The notes: a model not told the origin generated them from the letters alone. A DNA stretch of 64,000 nucleotides from Mangrovimonas xylaniphaga (GCF_001280435.1 NZ_LBIP01000013.1:1922001-1986000), one strand, 5' to 3'; positions 1 to 9,379 are shown, counted from the stretch's first letter. A program made the numbers and translations.

Positions 1-66
1 AAGGGCTCTCTTTCTTTTATGAAATAATTATTGTTTTTATGATGCTTGAATCTGAGGACAGACAAA

Positions 67-537
67 TTATACATTGATCTGCCTATCGATTTGCTGTGCC
101 AAGGAAATAAAGGTTTCGGTTCTGGAAACCCCAGTAATGGATTGAATGTCTTTATTTAGAAGGTGCATAAGATGCTCGTTGTCCTTACAAAGGACTTTAA
201 TGAAAATACTCCAGTTTCCGGTTGTGTAGTGGCACTCGATGACCTCTGGTATTTTTTTTAGTTGTTTTACGGCTTCGGGATTGCTAACGGCTTTATCCAG
301 ATAAATCCCAATAAAGGCCATGGTGGTATATCCTAAAATTTTAGGATTGATAATGAACTTGGAGCCAGCAATCAATCCAGACTTTTCCAATTTACGTAAA
401 CGCTGGTGGATGGCTGCCCCAGAAATGCCTACTTGTCTGGCAATTTCCAAAATGGGAGTTCGGGCATCTTCCATAAGTGCCCTGAGGATCTTTTTATCGA
501 TACCGTCTATTTGGATATTTTGATTGACGACTTTCAT
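67..537 (-). CDS. Lrp/AsnC family transcriptional regulator
   Basis: Feast/famine-type DNA-binding regulator of 156 aa, the usual family length. An N-terminal winged helix-turn-helix (about residues 10-60, starting IDGIDKKILRALMEDART) is followed by a RAM/ligand-binding domain (about 75-150), which normally binds an amino acid and drives oligomerisation. It lies 93 bp downstream of a saccharopine dehydrogenase-like gene on the same strand. That suggests, by inference only, a role in lysine or other amino-acid metabolism. The ligand cannot be read from the sequence. The start at 537 gives a normal family N-terminus. Confidence 0.92.
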   Translation of the reverse strand: MKVVNQNIQIDGIDKKILRALMEDARTPILEIARQVGISGAAIHQRLRKLEKSGLIAGSKFIINPKILGYTTMAFIGIYLDKAVSNPEAVKQLKKIPEVIECHYTTGNWSIFIKVLCKDNEHLMHLLNKDIQSITGVSRTETFISLAQQIDRQINV

Positions 538-630
538 GGCAAATCATGTGTTTACAGAAAAATTGAAACCTATTTATCAGGTTAAAAGTATAAAGTTAAC
601 AAACAGCCGTCAATTTATTGCCTTTTTTCA

Positions 631-1995
631 TTAAAGTATTAACGGATTATAACCTAAGTAAGGGACTTCGTATTCATTAAACACAATGTCATATTGTTCC
701 AATTCTTGAAGAATGGGGCCATACACATCTTTATGGATTGGTATTTGCACCCCAGGCCTTGTGATTTTTTCGTTTAGGACTGCCAAAGTTGTAATAGCTA
801 CAGGGAGTCCTACAGTTTTTGCCATGGCAGTATAGGTTTTGTCTTCACCCAAACAAACCATAGTAGCATCTATTTGATGTTTCTTTCCATGGAGTTCGTA
901 GCCAAACTTATGGTACATCACAATCATGTCCTTGTCGTCATTGCCCAAGGTCCAACTATCCTCCAAAATCTTTTGAAGGATCTCGGCAGGGGTTGCCTTT
1001 TTCAAACCAACTTTTTTAGTGCTGCTAAAGATATCTAGTTCCACTAATTTGTCCCATACAATGTCATCCTGATCTATTTTAAGGGCGTGGCGAAGTTTTA
1101 GTTCCACCGAATCTGTAGGACTATAAGGCAAAAAGGCATTTACAAAGTCGCGATAGCTCATATGCTCACTGCCGTCCATAGTATATTCGTCATCGGTCAT
1201 GCCTAGTTGCACAAAAATGTTCCAGGCTCTGCTAAACCCAACTTTACGAATAGTACCTCTATAAAGTGTGATGGCGTCGTCAAGACCATAGACACTTTGG
1301 TATTTTAGGGAGTCGCGATTGGCATAGGCTTCAAAGCGACCATAACCCTCAATGTCCAAAAATTCCGTACGTCTAAAAAGACGGTTATAAGGAATGTATT
1401 TGAAGGTGCCCTCCTGTAAAAACTTGGCCGCGCCTCCTTGACCTGCCAAAACCACGTTACGTGGATTCCACGTAAATTTGTAGTTCCATAGGTTATTGTC
1501 ACTTTCAGGGGCAACCAAACCACCTGTAAAGGATTCAAATAACAACATTTTACCACCCTGTTCCCTAATGCGATCTATGACCTTCATGGCACTCATATGG
1601 TCGATTCCTGGATCTACCCCAACTTCGTTCATAAAAATGAGGTCTTTTTCCTTAGCGACTTTGTCCAAATTCTGCATTTCTTCACTAACATAGGAAGCGG
1701 TTACCATATTTTTGTTGAACGAAATACAGTCTTTGGCAATCTCTACATGCATTCTAGCCGGGAGCATGGACACGACGATATCGGCATTTTGAATAGCGGA
1801 TTGTCGTGACTTTTTATCCTTTACATCCAAAACTATGGCCTGGGCATTATGGTGATGATTGATCAGTTTTTTTGCGTTGGTAAAGTTTACGTCACCAACG
1901 ATTACAAAAAGTTGTTCTTCGTCGGATTTGTCCAATAAATATTTGATCAGGTAAGAAGCAGATTTCCCTGAACCAATCACTAAAATCTTTCGCAT
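631..1995 (-). CDS. Saccharopine dehydrogenase family protein (saccharopine reductase-like)
   Basis: Cytosolic NAD(P)-dependent oxidoreductase, 454 aa. The N-terminus MRKILVIGSGKSASYLIKYL is a Rossmann nucleotide-binding fold with a GxGxxxxxL pattern. The C-terminal two thirds match the saccharopine reductase (Lys9/LYS1-like) catalytic domain, including NEVGVDPGIDHMSAMKVID and FTWNPRNVVLAGQGGAAKF. Family members act in lysine synthesis or breakdown through saccharopine. In bacteria without the aminoadipate pathway, breakdown is more likely. A glutaryl-CoA dehydrogenase-like gene at 26.4-27.6 kb fits lysine catabolism but is not linked. It is divergent from the DUF423 gene, with about 75 bp between them, and is followed by the Lrp-type gene. 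Confidence 0.88.
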   Translation of the reverse strand: MRKILVIGSGKSASYLIKYLLDKSDEEQLFVIVGDVNFTNAKKLINHHHNAQAIVLDVKDKKSRQSAIQNADIVVSMLPARMHVEIAKDCISFNKNMVTASYVSEEMQNLDKVAKEKDLIFMNEVGVDPGIDHMSAMKVIDRIREQGGKMLLFESFTGGLVAPESDNNLWNYKFTWNPRNVVLAGQGGAAKFLQEGTFKYIPYNRLFRRTEFLDIEGYGRFEAYANRDSLKYQSVYGLDDAITLYRGTIRKVGFSRAWNIFVQLGMTDDEYTMDGSEHMSYRDFVNAFLPYSPTDSVELKLRHALKIDQDDIVWDKLVELDIFSSTKKVGLKKATPAEILQKILEDSWTLGNDDKDMIVMYHKFGYELHGKKHQIDATMVCLGEDKTYTAMAKTVGLPVAITTLAVLNEKITRPGVQIPIHKDVYGPILQELEQYDIVFNEYEVPYLGYNPLIL

Positions 1996-2070
1996 AATGA
2001 GAATAGTTAGTTAATTTTGTTACGAATGTAATAAAATGTTAAGGCATTAAAAACCAAATTTTTAAAATAT

Positions 2071-2463
2071 ATGAATAAAACCATTTTGATTGCAGCGTCG
2101 CTTTTGGGAGGCATTAGTATAGTTTTAGGGGCCTTTGGCGCCCATGGTTTAAAGGAATTAATCGCTGTAGACGCACAGCAGACATTTGAAACTGGGGTGC
2201 GTTATCAAATGTACCATGCTTTATTGCTGTTATTTGTGGGAAGTACTCAATTTATTCAACCTAAAACCAAAAAAATAATGTTCTATTTAGTCATGGTTGG
2301 CATCCTGTTTTTTTCAGGATCCATTTATGGCCTGGCCACCAATGACCTTACAGGGTTCAACTTCAAAACGATAGGTTTTATCACCCCAATAGGAGGGCTG
2401 CTTTTGATAGTCTCTTGGGGCTTGATGTTCTGGGACTTTTTTAAATTAAAAACCGATAAATAA
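2071..2463 (+). CDS. DUF423 family small membrane protein
   Basis: Inner-membrane protein of 130 aa with four predicted hydrophobic helices. The N-terminal segment contains the family hallmark GAFGAHGLK (about residues 21-29), as in YgdD-like proteins. Its function is unknown. It lies alone between the divergent saccharopine dehydrogenase gene and pckA. No signal peptide cleavage site is evident; the first hydrophobic stretch is the first membrane helix. Confidence 0.9.
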   Translation: MNKTILIAASLLGGISIVLGAFGAHGLKELIAVDAQQTFETGVRYQMYHALLLLFVGSTQFIQPKTKKIMFYLVMVGILFFSGSIYGLATNDLTGFNFKTIGFITPIGGLLLIVSWGLMFWDFFKLKTDK

Positions 2464-2494
2464 GGTTTTAGGTGGTACTTTAAAATATTGTTGT

Positions 2495-2502
2495 TAATTT
2501 TG
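2495..2502 (+). promoter_or_regulatory. Bacteroidota -7 promoter box for pckA
   Basis: TAATTTTG fits the Bacteroidota -7 consensus TAnnTTTG and lies 25 bases before the pckA start codon. No clear -33 TTTG was found at the expected spacing, so this is a motif match only. Confidence 0.5.
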
Positions 2503-2527
2503 CGGAACAAACAACACAAACAAAATT

Positions 2528-4144
2528 ATGGTAGAAAATACCCAAACTACGAAAACGATTTCGCTAGATGGCTACGGAATCAAGAATGCTAAGGTCAAGT
2601 ATCAACTATCCCCAGAAGAATTACACAACATTACAATTGCCAAAGGACAGGGAGTGGAAGCTTCCTCTGGAGCGTTGGCAATCAATACAGGAGAGTTTAC
2701 TGGAAGATCTCCAAAAGACCGTTTTATCGTAAAAGACGAGATTACCAAAGACAAAGTTTGGTGGGGGGATATCAATATTCCTTTTGAGTCTGACAAGTTT
2801 GAAAAATTATACAATAAAGTAACAGAATACCTTTCAGGAAAGGAAGTTTTTGTGCGCGACAGTTATGCCTGCGCCGATGATAACTACCGATTGAACATTC
2901 GTGTGATCAATGAATATCCTTGGAGCAACATGTTTGCCTATAACATGTTTTTGCGTCCTACCGAGGAGGAATTGGAAGGTTTTGAAGCAGAATGGACCAT
3001 TGTAAATGCCCCAGGTTTTATGGCTAATCCTGAAGTGGATGGAACCCGCCAACACAACTTCGCAATTTTGGATTTTACCAGAAAAGTGGCTCTAATTGGT
3101 GGTACCGGATACACTGGAGAAATCAAAAAGGGAATCTTCTCTGCATTGAATTTTATTTTGCCAGTTTACAAGAACACTTTACCCATGCACTGTAGTGCCA
3201 ATGTTGGTGAAGAAGGTGACACGGCTATTTTCTTTGGATTGTCTGGAACTGGAAAAACAACCCTTTCGGCAGATCCAAACAGAAAATTGATTGGAGATGA
3301 CGAGCACGGTTGGACCAATGAAAATACGGTGTTCAACTTTGAAGGTGGATGTTATGCCAAGGTTATTAACCTATGCGAAGAAAATGAACCAGATATTTTC
3401 AAAGCCATTACAAAGGGAGCTATTCTTGAAAATGTGATTTTGGATGAGAATGGCGTGGTTGATTTTTCCAATACTTCCATTACACAAAATACACGTGTAA
3501 GTTATCCTATCCAACATATCAATAACATTCAAGAACCTTCTATAGGGAAAAATCCTAAGAACATTTTCTTCCTGACTGCCGATGCGTTTGGGGTATTGCC
3601 TCCTATTTCAAAATTGACTCCTGCTCAAGCTGCTTACCATTTTATCTCGGGTTATACAGCTAAAGTGGCAGGTACTGAAGCTGGGGTGTTGGAACCTCAG
3701 CCTTCGTTCTCAGCTTGTTTTGGAGCGCCTTTTATGCCATTGCACCCAACCAAGTATGCTGAAATGTTGAGCAAAAAAATGAAAGAAACAGGTGTGAACG
3801 TTTGGTTGGTAAACACAGGTTGGACTGGAGGTCCTTACGGTGTTGGAACCAGAATGAAATTGAAATACACTAGAGCGATGATCAATGCCGTATTGAACGG
3901 TGATTTAGGATTGTATTCATATGACGATTACCACATCCACTCAGTGTTTGGGGTTGCACAACCAAGAAGCTGTCCTGGAGTGCCAACCGAAGTGTTGAGT
4001 CCAAGAACTACCTGGAACAATGATGAGGCTTACTACAAGATGGCCTTTAAGTTGACCAATGCATTCAGGGAAAACTTCAAGAAGTTTGAAAGCTACGCAA
4101 ACGAGGAAATTAGAAGAGGAGGGCCGCAACGTTACGCCTTCTAG
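2528..4144 (+). CDS. pckA: Phosphoenolpyruvate carboxykinase (ATP)
   Basis: Converts oxaloacetate and ATP to phosphoenolpyruvate, ADP and CO2, the entry step of gluconeogenesis, in the cytosol. The 538-aa length is normal for the ATP-dependent enzyme. Visible motifs are the kinase-1a P-loop GLSGTGKTT (residues 237-245, Lys243), the kinase-2 motif LIGDDEHGW (about 254-262), the substrate-binding GEFTGRSPKDRF (about 55-66) and the C-terminal NTGWTGGPYGVGTRM. It is transcribed alone, ends in a strong bidirectional hairpin and has a -7 box just upstream. Confidence 0.98.
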   Translation: MVENTQTTKTISLDGYGIKNAKVKYQLSPEELHNITIAKGQGVEASSGALAINTGEFTGRSPKDRFIVKDEITKDKVWWGDINIPFESDKFEKLYNKVTEYLSGKEVFVRDSYACADDNYRLNIRVINEYPWSNMFAYNMFLRPTEEELEGFEAEWTIVNAPGFMANPEVDGTRQHNFAILDFTRKVALIGGTGYTGEIKKGIFSALNFILPVYKNTLPMHCSANVGEEGDTAIFFGLSGTGKTTLSADPNRKLIGDDEHGWTNENTVFNFEGGCYAKVINLCEENEPDIFKAITKGAILENVILDENGVVDFSNTSITQNTRVSYPIQHINNIQEPSIGKNPKNIFFLTADAFGVLPPISKLTPAQAAYHFISGYTAKVAGTEAGVLEPQPSFSACFGAPFMPLHPTKYAEMLSKKMKETGVNVWLVNTGWTGGPYGVGTRMKLKYTRAMINAVLNGDLGLYSYDDYHIHSVFGVAQPRSCPGVPTEVLSPRTTWNNDEAYYKMAFKLTNAFRENFKKFESYANEEIRRGGPQRYAF

Positions 4145-4170
4145 ATGCTATAAATATGAAAAAGAAAAAT

Positions 4171-4202
4171 AAAAAAGCGATTCAATTTTGAATCGCTTTT
4201 TT
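4171..4202. terminator. Bidirectional intrinsic terminator between pckA and hemD
   Basis: A 15-bp perfect stem (arms 4171-4185 and 4188-4202) with a 2-base centre has six A on the left and six T on the right. It therefore fits termination for pckA on the plus strand and for the hemD operon on the minus strand. Confidence 0.85.
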
Positions 4203-4221
4203 TATGGTTAAGAGTAAAGGT

Positions 4222-4971
4222 TTATTTTCCCTTATTCACTTTTTCAATATACTTCTCTAAGGCCATAGTCATGGATGGTGTTTCAGGAGTTGGTGCGGCA
4301 ATGTCTACACGTAGTCCTTTTTCTTCCACGGCTTTTATGGTGGTATTTCCAAATACGGCAATGCGCGTATTGTTCTGTTTGAAATCTGGGAAGTTGTGGA
4401 ATAATGATTCAATACCAGATGGGCTAAAGAACACTAAAATGTCATAAAACACGTCTTCAAGATCCGAAAGGTCGCTGATAACGGTTCTGTAGAAAACGGC
4501 TTCTTTCCATTTTACGTTCAGGGCATTCATGGTATCTGGCACTTCCGGCTTCAATTTGTCGGTAGTTGGCAATAGGAAACTTTCGTCCTTGTATTTTTTA
4601 ATTAATGGAGAAAGTTCTGCAAAGGTGCGTTTTCCAACATAAATTTTACGCTTACGGTACACTACGTATTTTTGCAAGTAAAAAGCCACGGCTTCAGACT
4701 GGCAAAAATATTTCATGGTATCTGGCACTTTAAAGCGCATCTCATCAGCTACTCTAAAAAAGTGATCCACAGAATTTCTACTGGTAAGTATAATAGCAGT
4801 ATATTGGCTCAAATCTACTTTTTGTTGTCTGATTTCCTTGGCAGGAACTCCCTCAACATGAATAAAAGGGCGGAAGTCTATCTTTACTTTTTGTTTTTCC
4901 TGAAGATCAAAATAAGGCGAATTTTCTATTTTAGGTTCTGGTTGCGACACTAAAATTGTTTTCACTTTCAT
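4222..4971 (-). CDS. hemD: Uroporphyrinogen-III synthase
   Basis: Cyclises hydroxymethylbilane to uroporphyrinogen III in heme and siroheme synthesis. The 249-aa length is typical. The sequence has the bilobed HemD pattern: an N-terminal KTILVSQPEP strand, TAIILTSRNSVDHFF (about 58-72) and a second lobe with ILVFFSPSGIESLF and RIAVFGNTTIKAVEEKG. HemD sequences diverge strongly, so the call rests on these segments and length. It follows the DUF4271 gene after a 22-bp gap on the same strand, so the two probably share a transcript. Confidence 0.9.
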   Translation of the reverse strand: MKVKTILVSQPEPKIENSPYFDLQEKQKVKIDFRPFIHVEGVPAKEIRQQKVDLSQYTAIILTSRNSVDHFFRVADEMRFKVPDTMKYFCQSEAVAFYLQKYVVYRKRKIYVGKRTFAELSPLIKKYKDESFLLPTTDKLKPEVPDTMNALNVKWKEAVFYRTVISDLSDLEDVFYDILVFFSPSGIESLFHNFPDFKQNNTRIAVFGNTTIKAVEEKGLRVDIAAPTPETPSMTMALEKYIEKVNKGK

Positions 4972-4993
4972 AGGCTTTGGTATAGGTTTAAGC

Positions 4994-5641
4994 TTAGTAA
5001 TTGATTAATATGTGATATAAAATTAGATAAGGACCAATTTCAAGTGCGCAAAGATACAAAATAAAATAGAATAAGTTATTCATTATCATATTTTGGTGGC
5101 TCTTGAAAGTGGTTGCAAATCCAATGATATTGATAAGTACCATCAGCCCTAAGGTGCCAAAAATAACGGCTTTTGATGGGGCAATGGTGTATATTAGTAA
5201 GATGTTGATTGGCAATAGAAACAGACCGCTCAAGTTTTTGAAACTGGTCTTTTGGAACAGGTATTGGTCCATGGCGTCATCAATTTCAAAAAGGCTGCCC
5301 AAAAGACGTTCCAACAGAATTTTTATAAGCAGCAATGCTCCAATTCCGATAAGTAATTTTGAAAAGCCTATCAAGTTGAAATTGGCAGGGTCTATGAGTG
5401 TAGAGTAGGTTATGTAGGTGAAAATGGACACCGAAATAATCAAGTTCAAAAAAAGGAGGGTGTCAAAGCCATCCACAAATTTTTGGTCTCTTCCGTAGAT
5501 TTTTAAATATTTGGAATTCCCAATAAGGACTAGAAAGTCGTAAAAACGGTGCTCGAACATAAATTTGGCCATTGCTATAAAGCTTAAACTCATAACAATT
5601 AAAATAGTAAACCATTCGTTGGAAACAACCTCTCTTAACAT
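4994..5641 (-). CDS. DUF4271 family integral membrane protein
   Basis: Membrane protein of 215 aa with about six hydrophobic helices (for example residues 12-28, 63-82, 93-110, 144-160, 165-180 and 190-210). The pattern YDFLVLIGNSKYLKIYGRDQ between helices 1 and 2 is typical of DUF4271, known essentially from Bacteroidota. Its function is unknown. It sits directly upstream of hemD on the same strand, an arrangement I recall from other flavobacteria, but no mechanistic link to heme synthesis is established. Confidence 0.85.
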   Translation of the reverse strand: MLREVVSNEWFTILIVMSLSFIAMAKFMFEHRFYDFLVLIGNSKYLKIYGRDQKFVDGFDTLLFLNLIISVSIFTYITYSTLIDPANFNLIGFSKLLIGIGALLLIKILLERLLGSLFEIDDAMDQYLFQKTSFKNLSGLFLLPINILLIYTIAPSKAVIFGTLGLMVLINIIGFATTFKSHQNMIMNNLFYFILYLCALEIGPYLILYHILINY

Positions 5642-5721
5642 AGCGCTAAATTACTAAGAATTTTTTAGCTGTTTAACTTTTAATTAAGGACTTTTCAATA
5701 AAAATAATACTTTAAAAAACT

Positions 5722-5729
5722 TACTTTTG
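5722..5729 (+). promoter_or_regulatory. -7 promoter box for the glycosyltransferase-dihydroorotase operon
   Basis: TACTTTTG matches TAnnTTTG and overlaps the upstream TTG codon at 5727. That argues that translation starts at ATG 5745, not at TTG 5727. Confidence 0.5.
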
Positions 5730-5744
5730 CTAAAATTTGATTGC

Positions 5745-6467
5745 ATGAGGGATGCCATTGTCATCATACCAACCTATAACGAAATTGAAAATATTGAGGC
5801 CATAATCAGGGCCGTATTTACTCAGGACAAGGCCTTCGATATTTTGGTGGTTGATGATAACTCCCCAGATTTAACAGGACTTAAGGTAGTGGAACTTCAA
5901 AAGGAGTTTCCAGATTCCTTATTTTTGTTAAAGCGTGAGAGCAAAACAGGGTTGGGAAGGGCCTATATAGATGGTTTCAAATGGTGTTTGGAAAAGAAGT
6001 ACGAGTATATTTTTGAAATGGATGCCGACTTCTCGCACGACCCCAAGGATTTGGTAAGGCTTTACAATGCCTGTGCCATTGAAGGTGCCGATGTGTCCAT
6101 TGGTTCACGCTACATTAAAGGTGTGAATGTGGTTAATTGGCCTATGAGCAGGGTGTTGATGTCCTATTTTGCATCGAAATATGTAAGGCTGATCACCCGG
6201 ATGAAACTGCAGGATACCACAGCAGGTTTTGTATGCTACAAGCGGCAAGTCCTGGAAGCTATCAATCTGGATGGCATCAAATTTGTGGGCTACGCTTTTC
6301 AAATTGAAATGAAATTTAAAGCGTATCTTAAAAAATTTAAAATAATAGAAGTGCCCGTGATCTTCACGGACCGCTCCAAAGGAAAATCGAAAATGAGCAG
6401 TGGCATCATTTCCGAAGCCATTTTTGGGGTGTTGAATATGAAATTAAAAAGCTTAGTTGGGAAATAG
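5745..6467 (+). CDS. Polyprenol monophosphomannose synthase-like glycosyltransferase (GT2)
   Basis: Family 2 glycosyltransferase resembling dolichyl/polyprenyl-phosphate mannose synthase, which transfers mannose from GDP-mannose to a polyprenyl phosphate at the cytosolic membrane face. Visible are the N-terminal IVIIPTYNEIENIE, the nucleotide-binding VVDDNSPD, the metal-binding EMDADFSHDP and the acceptor segment TAGFVCYKRQVLEAI. From ATG 5745 it has 240 aa and no C-terminal membrane helices, as in the soluble catalytic type. TTG 5727 is possible but overlaps the promoter box. The dihydroorotase start follows after one base, so they are cotranscribed. Confidence 0.9.
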   Translation: MRDAIVIIPTYNEIENIEAIIRAVFTQDKAFDILVVDDNSPDLTGLKVVELQKEFPDSLFLLKRESKTGLGRAYIDGFKWCLEKKYEYIFEMDADFSHDPKDLVRLYNACAIEGADVSIGSRYIKGVNVVNWPMSRVLMSYFASKYVRLITRMKLQDTTAGFVCYKRQVLEAINLDGIKFVGYAFQIEMKFKAYLKKFKIIEVPVIFTDRSKGKSKMSSGIISEAIFGVLNMKLKSLVGK

Positions 6468-6468
6468 T

Positions 6469-7815
6469 ATGAAAGCAAGTACGGTACTTATTAAAAATGC
6501 CAAGATTGTTAATGAGGGCAAAATTTTTGAAGGAGACATATTAATTGAAGGAGAGTATATCAAGGAGATTGCAGATTCCATTAGTGCAAAATCATCTACG
6601 GTAAAGGTGATTGATGCCGAAGGGAATTATGTCTTCCCTGGCGCTATCGATGATCAAGTGCATTTTAGGGAGCCAGGATTGACCCATAAAGCAGATATTG
6701 AGTCGGAATCCAAAGCGGCTATTGCAGGAGGGATTACTTCTTTTATTGAAATGCCCAACACGGTTCCGCAAACTACTACCATTGAAAAATTGGAGGAGAA
6801 ATTTGCCATTGCGGCCGAAAAATCTCATGCTAATTATTCCTTTATGTTTGGTGGTACCAATGACAACTTGGAGGAGATTTTAAAAGTTGATGAAAAGAAT
6901 GTTGCTGCTTTGAAATTGTTTTTGGGTTCTTCTACAGGAAATATGTTGGTGGACGATCCAAAAACCTTGGAAAAAATCTTCAGCAGTACCAATTTATTGA
7001 TTGCCGTACACTGCGAGGACGAAGAAACCATCAAGGCAAATATGGCCAAGTATACGGAAAAGTATGGAGATGATATTCCAATCAAGTTCCACCCAGCAAT
7101 TAGAAGTGAGGAGGCTTGTTATTTGTCCTCTTCAAAAGCTATTGAATTGGCAAAGAAAACAGGGGCAAGATTGCATATTTTCCATTTGTCCACAGCAAAA
7201 GAAACAGAACTGTTCACCAATAAAATCCCACTTAAGGAGAAGAAAATTACCGCTGAAGTTTGTGTGCACCACTTATGGTTTAGTGATGAAGATTACGATA
7301 CGAAAGGAACGTTTATTAAATGGAATCCAGCCGTAAAATCGGCCAAGGATCGGGACGGACTTTGGAAAGCCTTATTGGATGGCCGTATTGATGTGATTGC
7401 TACAGACCACGCGCCTCATACTTTGGAAGAAAAGAAAAATGTGTATACCAAAGCCCCTTCGGGAGGGCCTTTGGTACAACATGCTTTGGTTGCCATGATT
7501 GAGGCTTATCACAGAGAAAAAATATCATTGGAGAAAATTGCAGAAAAGATGTGCCATAATCCGGCCATTTTGTTCCAAATTGAAAAACGAGGATATATCC
7601 GTGAAGGCTATTTTGCCGATTTGGTTATCGTAGATATCAACAGCCCATGGTCTGTAAAAAAAGAGAATATTCTTTATAAATGTGGTTGGTCGCCGTTTGA
7701 GGGAACTACGTTTAAATCCCGCATAACCCACACCTTTGTAAACGGTAGTTTGGTATATAATAACTTTAAGTTTACCAACGGGAAAGCTGCCAAGCGATTA
7801 ACTTTTGATAGATGA
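6469..7815 (+). CDS. pyrC: Dihydroorotase (class I type, Bacteroidota variant)
   Basis: Amidohydrolase that closes carbamoyl-aspartate to dihydroorotate in pyrimidine synthesis. The start at ATG 6469 follows the previous stop by one base and gives 448 aa. Visible features are the metal-site region DDQVHFREPG (residues 61-70), the carboxylated-lysine motif LKLFLGSSTG, AVHCEDEE, HIFHLSTAKE and the catalytic ATDHAPHT. The first His of the usual HxH is Gln63, with His65 kept. I recall the same DDQVHFR form in other Bacteroidota dihydroorotases, so it is probably a lineage variant and not a loss of activity. Its stop overlaps the start of the next gene (ATGA). Confidence 0.88.
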   Translation: MKASTVLIKNAKIVNEGKIFEGDILIEGEYIKEIADSISAKSSTVKVIDAEGNYVFPGAIDDQVHFREPGLTHKADIESESKAAIAGGITSFIEMPNTVPQTTTIEKLEEKFAIAAEKSHANYSFMFGGTNDNLEEILKVDEKNVAALKLFLGSSTGNMLVDDPKTLEKIFSSTNLLIAVHCEDEETIKANMAKYTEKYGDDIPIKFHPAIRSEEACYLSSSKAIELAKKTGARLHIFHLSTAKETELFTNKIPLKEKKITAEVCVHHLWFSDEDYDTKGTFIKWNPAVKSAKDRDGLWKALLDGRIDVIATDHAPHTLEEKKNVYTKAPSGGPLVQHALVAMIEAYHREKISLEKIAEKMCHNPAILFQIEKRGYIREGYFADLVIVDINSPWSVKKENILYKCGWSPFEGTTFKSRITHTFVNGSLVYNNFKFTNGKAAKRLTFDR

Positions 7816-8303
7816 AGCAACTACTGATTTTTTCTCTGTTACTTGCTTGCTGTTGGGGCTGTAAGGATGAGCAAAGGCCTAAAAAGCCAGACAACCTGAT
7901 TGCTAAAGAAAAGATGTCGGATATTTTATATGACGTTTTTTTGATGAATGCAGCCAAGTCCATGAAAAAACAAACTTTAGAGGATAAAGGAATCCATCCA
8001 GAGGATTATGTATTCAAAAAGCATGGTATTGATAGTTTGCAGTTTGCCCAAAGTAACGACTATTATGCGTATGATACCGAAACCTATGATGCCATTATTA
8101 AAAGAGTTGAGGAACGCATCGATGTTCAAAAGAACCATTTTGATTCTATAAGGGAAGTAGAGGAAAGCGAGAAAACACGTCAACAAGATTCGGTTAAAAA
8201 GGCAAGGGATTCTGTAAGGGCAACCAAAACCGATAAAAAGATTGATGTAGATTCAATAAAAAAGGCCACTTTAAGAAAGCCTGGATTACCACAAATAGAT
8301 TGA
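7812..8303 (+). CDS. DUF4296 domain lipoprotein
   Basis: A 163-aa putative lipoprotein. The leader MKQLLIFSLLLACCWGCKDE ends in a lipobox-like Cys (about residue 17). The DUF4296 segment IAKEKMSDILYDVFLMNAAKSM follows, and the C-terminal third is very rich in Lys, Asp, Glu and Ser and probably forms a charged coil. The function of DUF4296 is unknown. Its ATG overlaps the dihydroorotase TGA, so it is translationally coupled as the last gene of the operon. Confidence 0.85.
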   Translation: MKQLLIFSLLLACCWGCKDEQRPKKPDNLIAKEKMSDILYDVFLMNAAKSMKKQTLEDKGIHPEDYVFKKHGIDSLQFAQSNDYYAYDTETYDAIIKRVEERIDVQKNHFDSIREVEESEKTRQQDSVKKARDSVRATKTDKKIDVDSIKKATLRKPGLPQID

Positions 8304-8312
8304 CGTCTCTTA

Positions 8313-9326
8313 TTAAAGGTCTTTTAAAAAATATTGACAAACACCCTCTATACTTGTATCAATATCCTTGAAGGTGTAGTTTAAGGTGTTTTTTACTTTT
8401 GAGCTATCGTAAAAAGAAGTGTTTCTAACGGTTTTGGCCATTTGCTTTGAAAGTTGCCTGTTGGCACCAGTGAGTTTATGTCTAAGCCAGTCCAATCGCC
8501 AACCCATTTCCAAAAACAATTGTGGAAGTTCCTTTTTTGCAGGGCTTACATCTAAGGCCGTTGCTATTTTATACTGAAAATCCTTAAAAGGAAGATTGGT
8601 CGAAACCAAAATGAAATTTTCGTTGGTAATTTCACTGTGCATCAATTGGAGCATAATGTTTACAACATCCTCCACATCTACATAGCCACCTGTACCGGTA
8701 GTATAGTAAGGGATGCCTTTATGGATCCTTCTAATAAGACCACTGCTACCATTTCCATTCCAAAAGCCAGGACCTATAATTACCCCTGGATTTACCATAA
8801 CCACATCCAAACCTTCTTGAGAGCCCCGCCAAACTTCCATTTCGGCGCCGTATTTGGTAATACTATACACACTGTTATCATCTTCTGGGTTCCAAGGCGT
8901 AGTTTCGTCTATAAGCATCTCTGGTTTTGGAGGTTTGCCAACCGTGGCAATAGAACTGACATAGCATAGTTTTGAAACGCGGTTGATCAAACATAAATTG
9001 ACCACATTGGCAGTGCCTTCAATATTTATTTTTCGAAGTTTGTAATAGTCGTTGGGAGCAAAGGACACTAAGGCTGCACAATGATAGACCTGTGTGATTC
9101 CTTGAAAAACGATTTCTAAGGATGGAATGTCAGTAATGTCGGCTTTAATCCATTCAATGGCATCAAACAGTTTTTCGGAATCCTGCGAGTAATATGAAAA
9201 AACCTTTTTAACGGAAGAAAGACTTTCGGGATTCCTGTAAATAGCCCTAACTTTTTCATTGTTACTGATGAGTTTGTAGAGCAAATGCGACCCTACCAAA
9301 CCTGTGCCTCCTGTGACTAAAACCAT
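8313..9326 (-). CDS. NAD-dependent epimerase/dehydratase (extended SDR) family protein
   Basis: Extended short-chain dehydrogenase/reductase of 337 aa. The start MVLVTGGTGLVGSHLLYKL carries the TGxxGxxG nucleotide-binding motif. The catalytic pair appears as YSITKYGAE (YxxxK, about residues 153-160), with Ser upstream in LCYVSSIATVG. Sugar-nucleotide epimerases, dihydroflavonol reductase-like enzymes and 3-beta-HSD-like enzymes share this architecture, so the substrate cannot be assigned. It is convergent with the DUF4296 gene (9 bp between stops) and divergent from tyrS. Confidence 0.88.
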   Translation of the reverse strand: MVLVTGGTGLVGSHLLYKLISNNEKVRAIYRNPESLSSVKKVFSYYSQDSEKLFDAIEWIKADITDIPSLEIVFQGITQVYHCAALVSFAPNDYYKLRKINIEGTANVVNLCLINRVSKLCYVSSIATVGKPPKPEMLIDETTPWNPEDDNSVYSITKYGAEMEVWRGSQEGLDVVMVNPGVIIGPGFWNGNGSSGLIRRIHKGIPYYTTGTGGYVDVEDVVNIMLQLMHSEITNENFILVSTNLPFKDFQYKIATALDVSPAKKELPQLFLEMGWRLDWLRHKLTGANRQLSKQMAKTVRNTSFYDSSKVKNTLNYTFKDIDTSIEGVCQYFLKDL

Positions 9327-9379
9327 GGAACTAAAGTAAAGAATTATTCATAAAGCATGAGGATTTCTACATTGATTTT

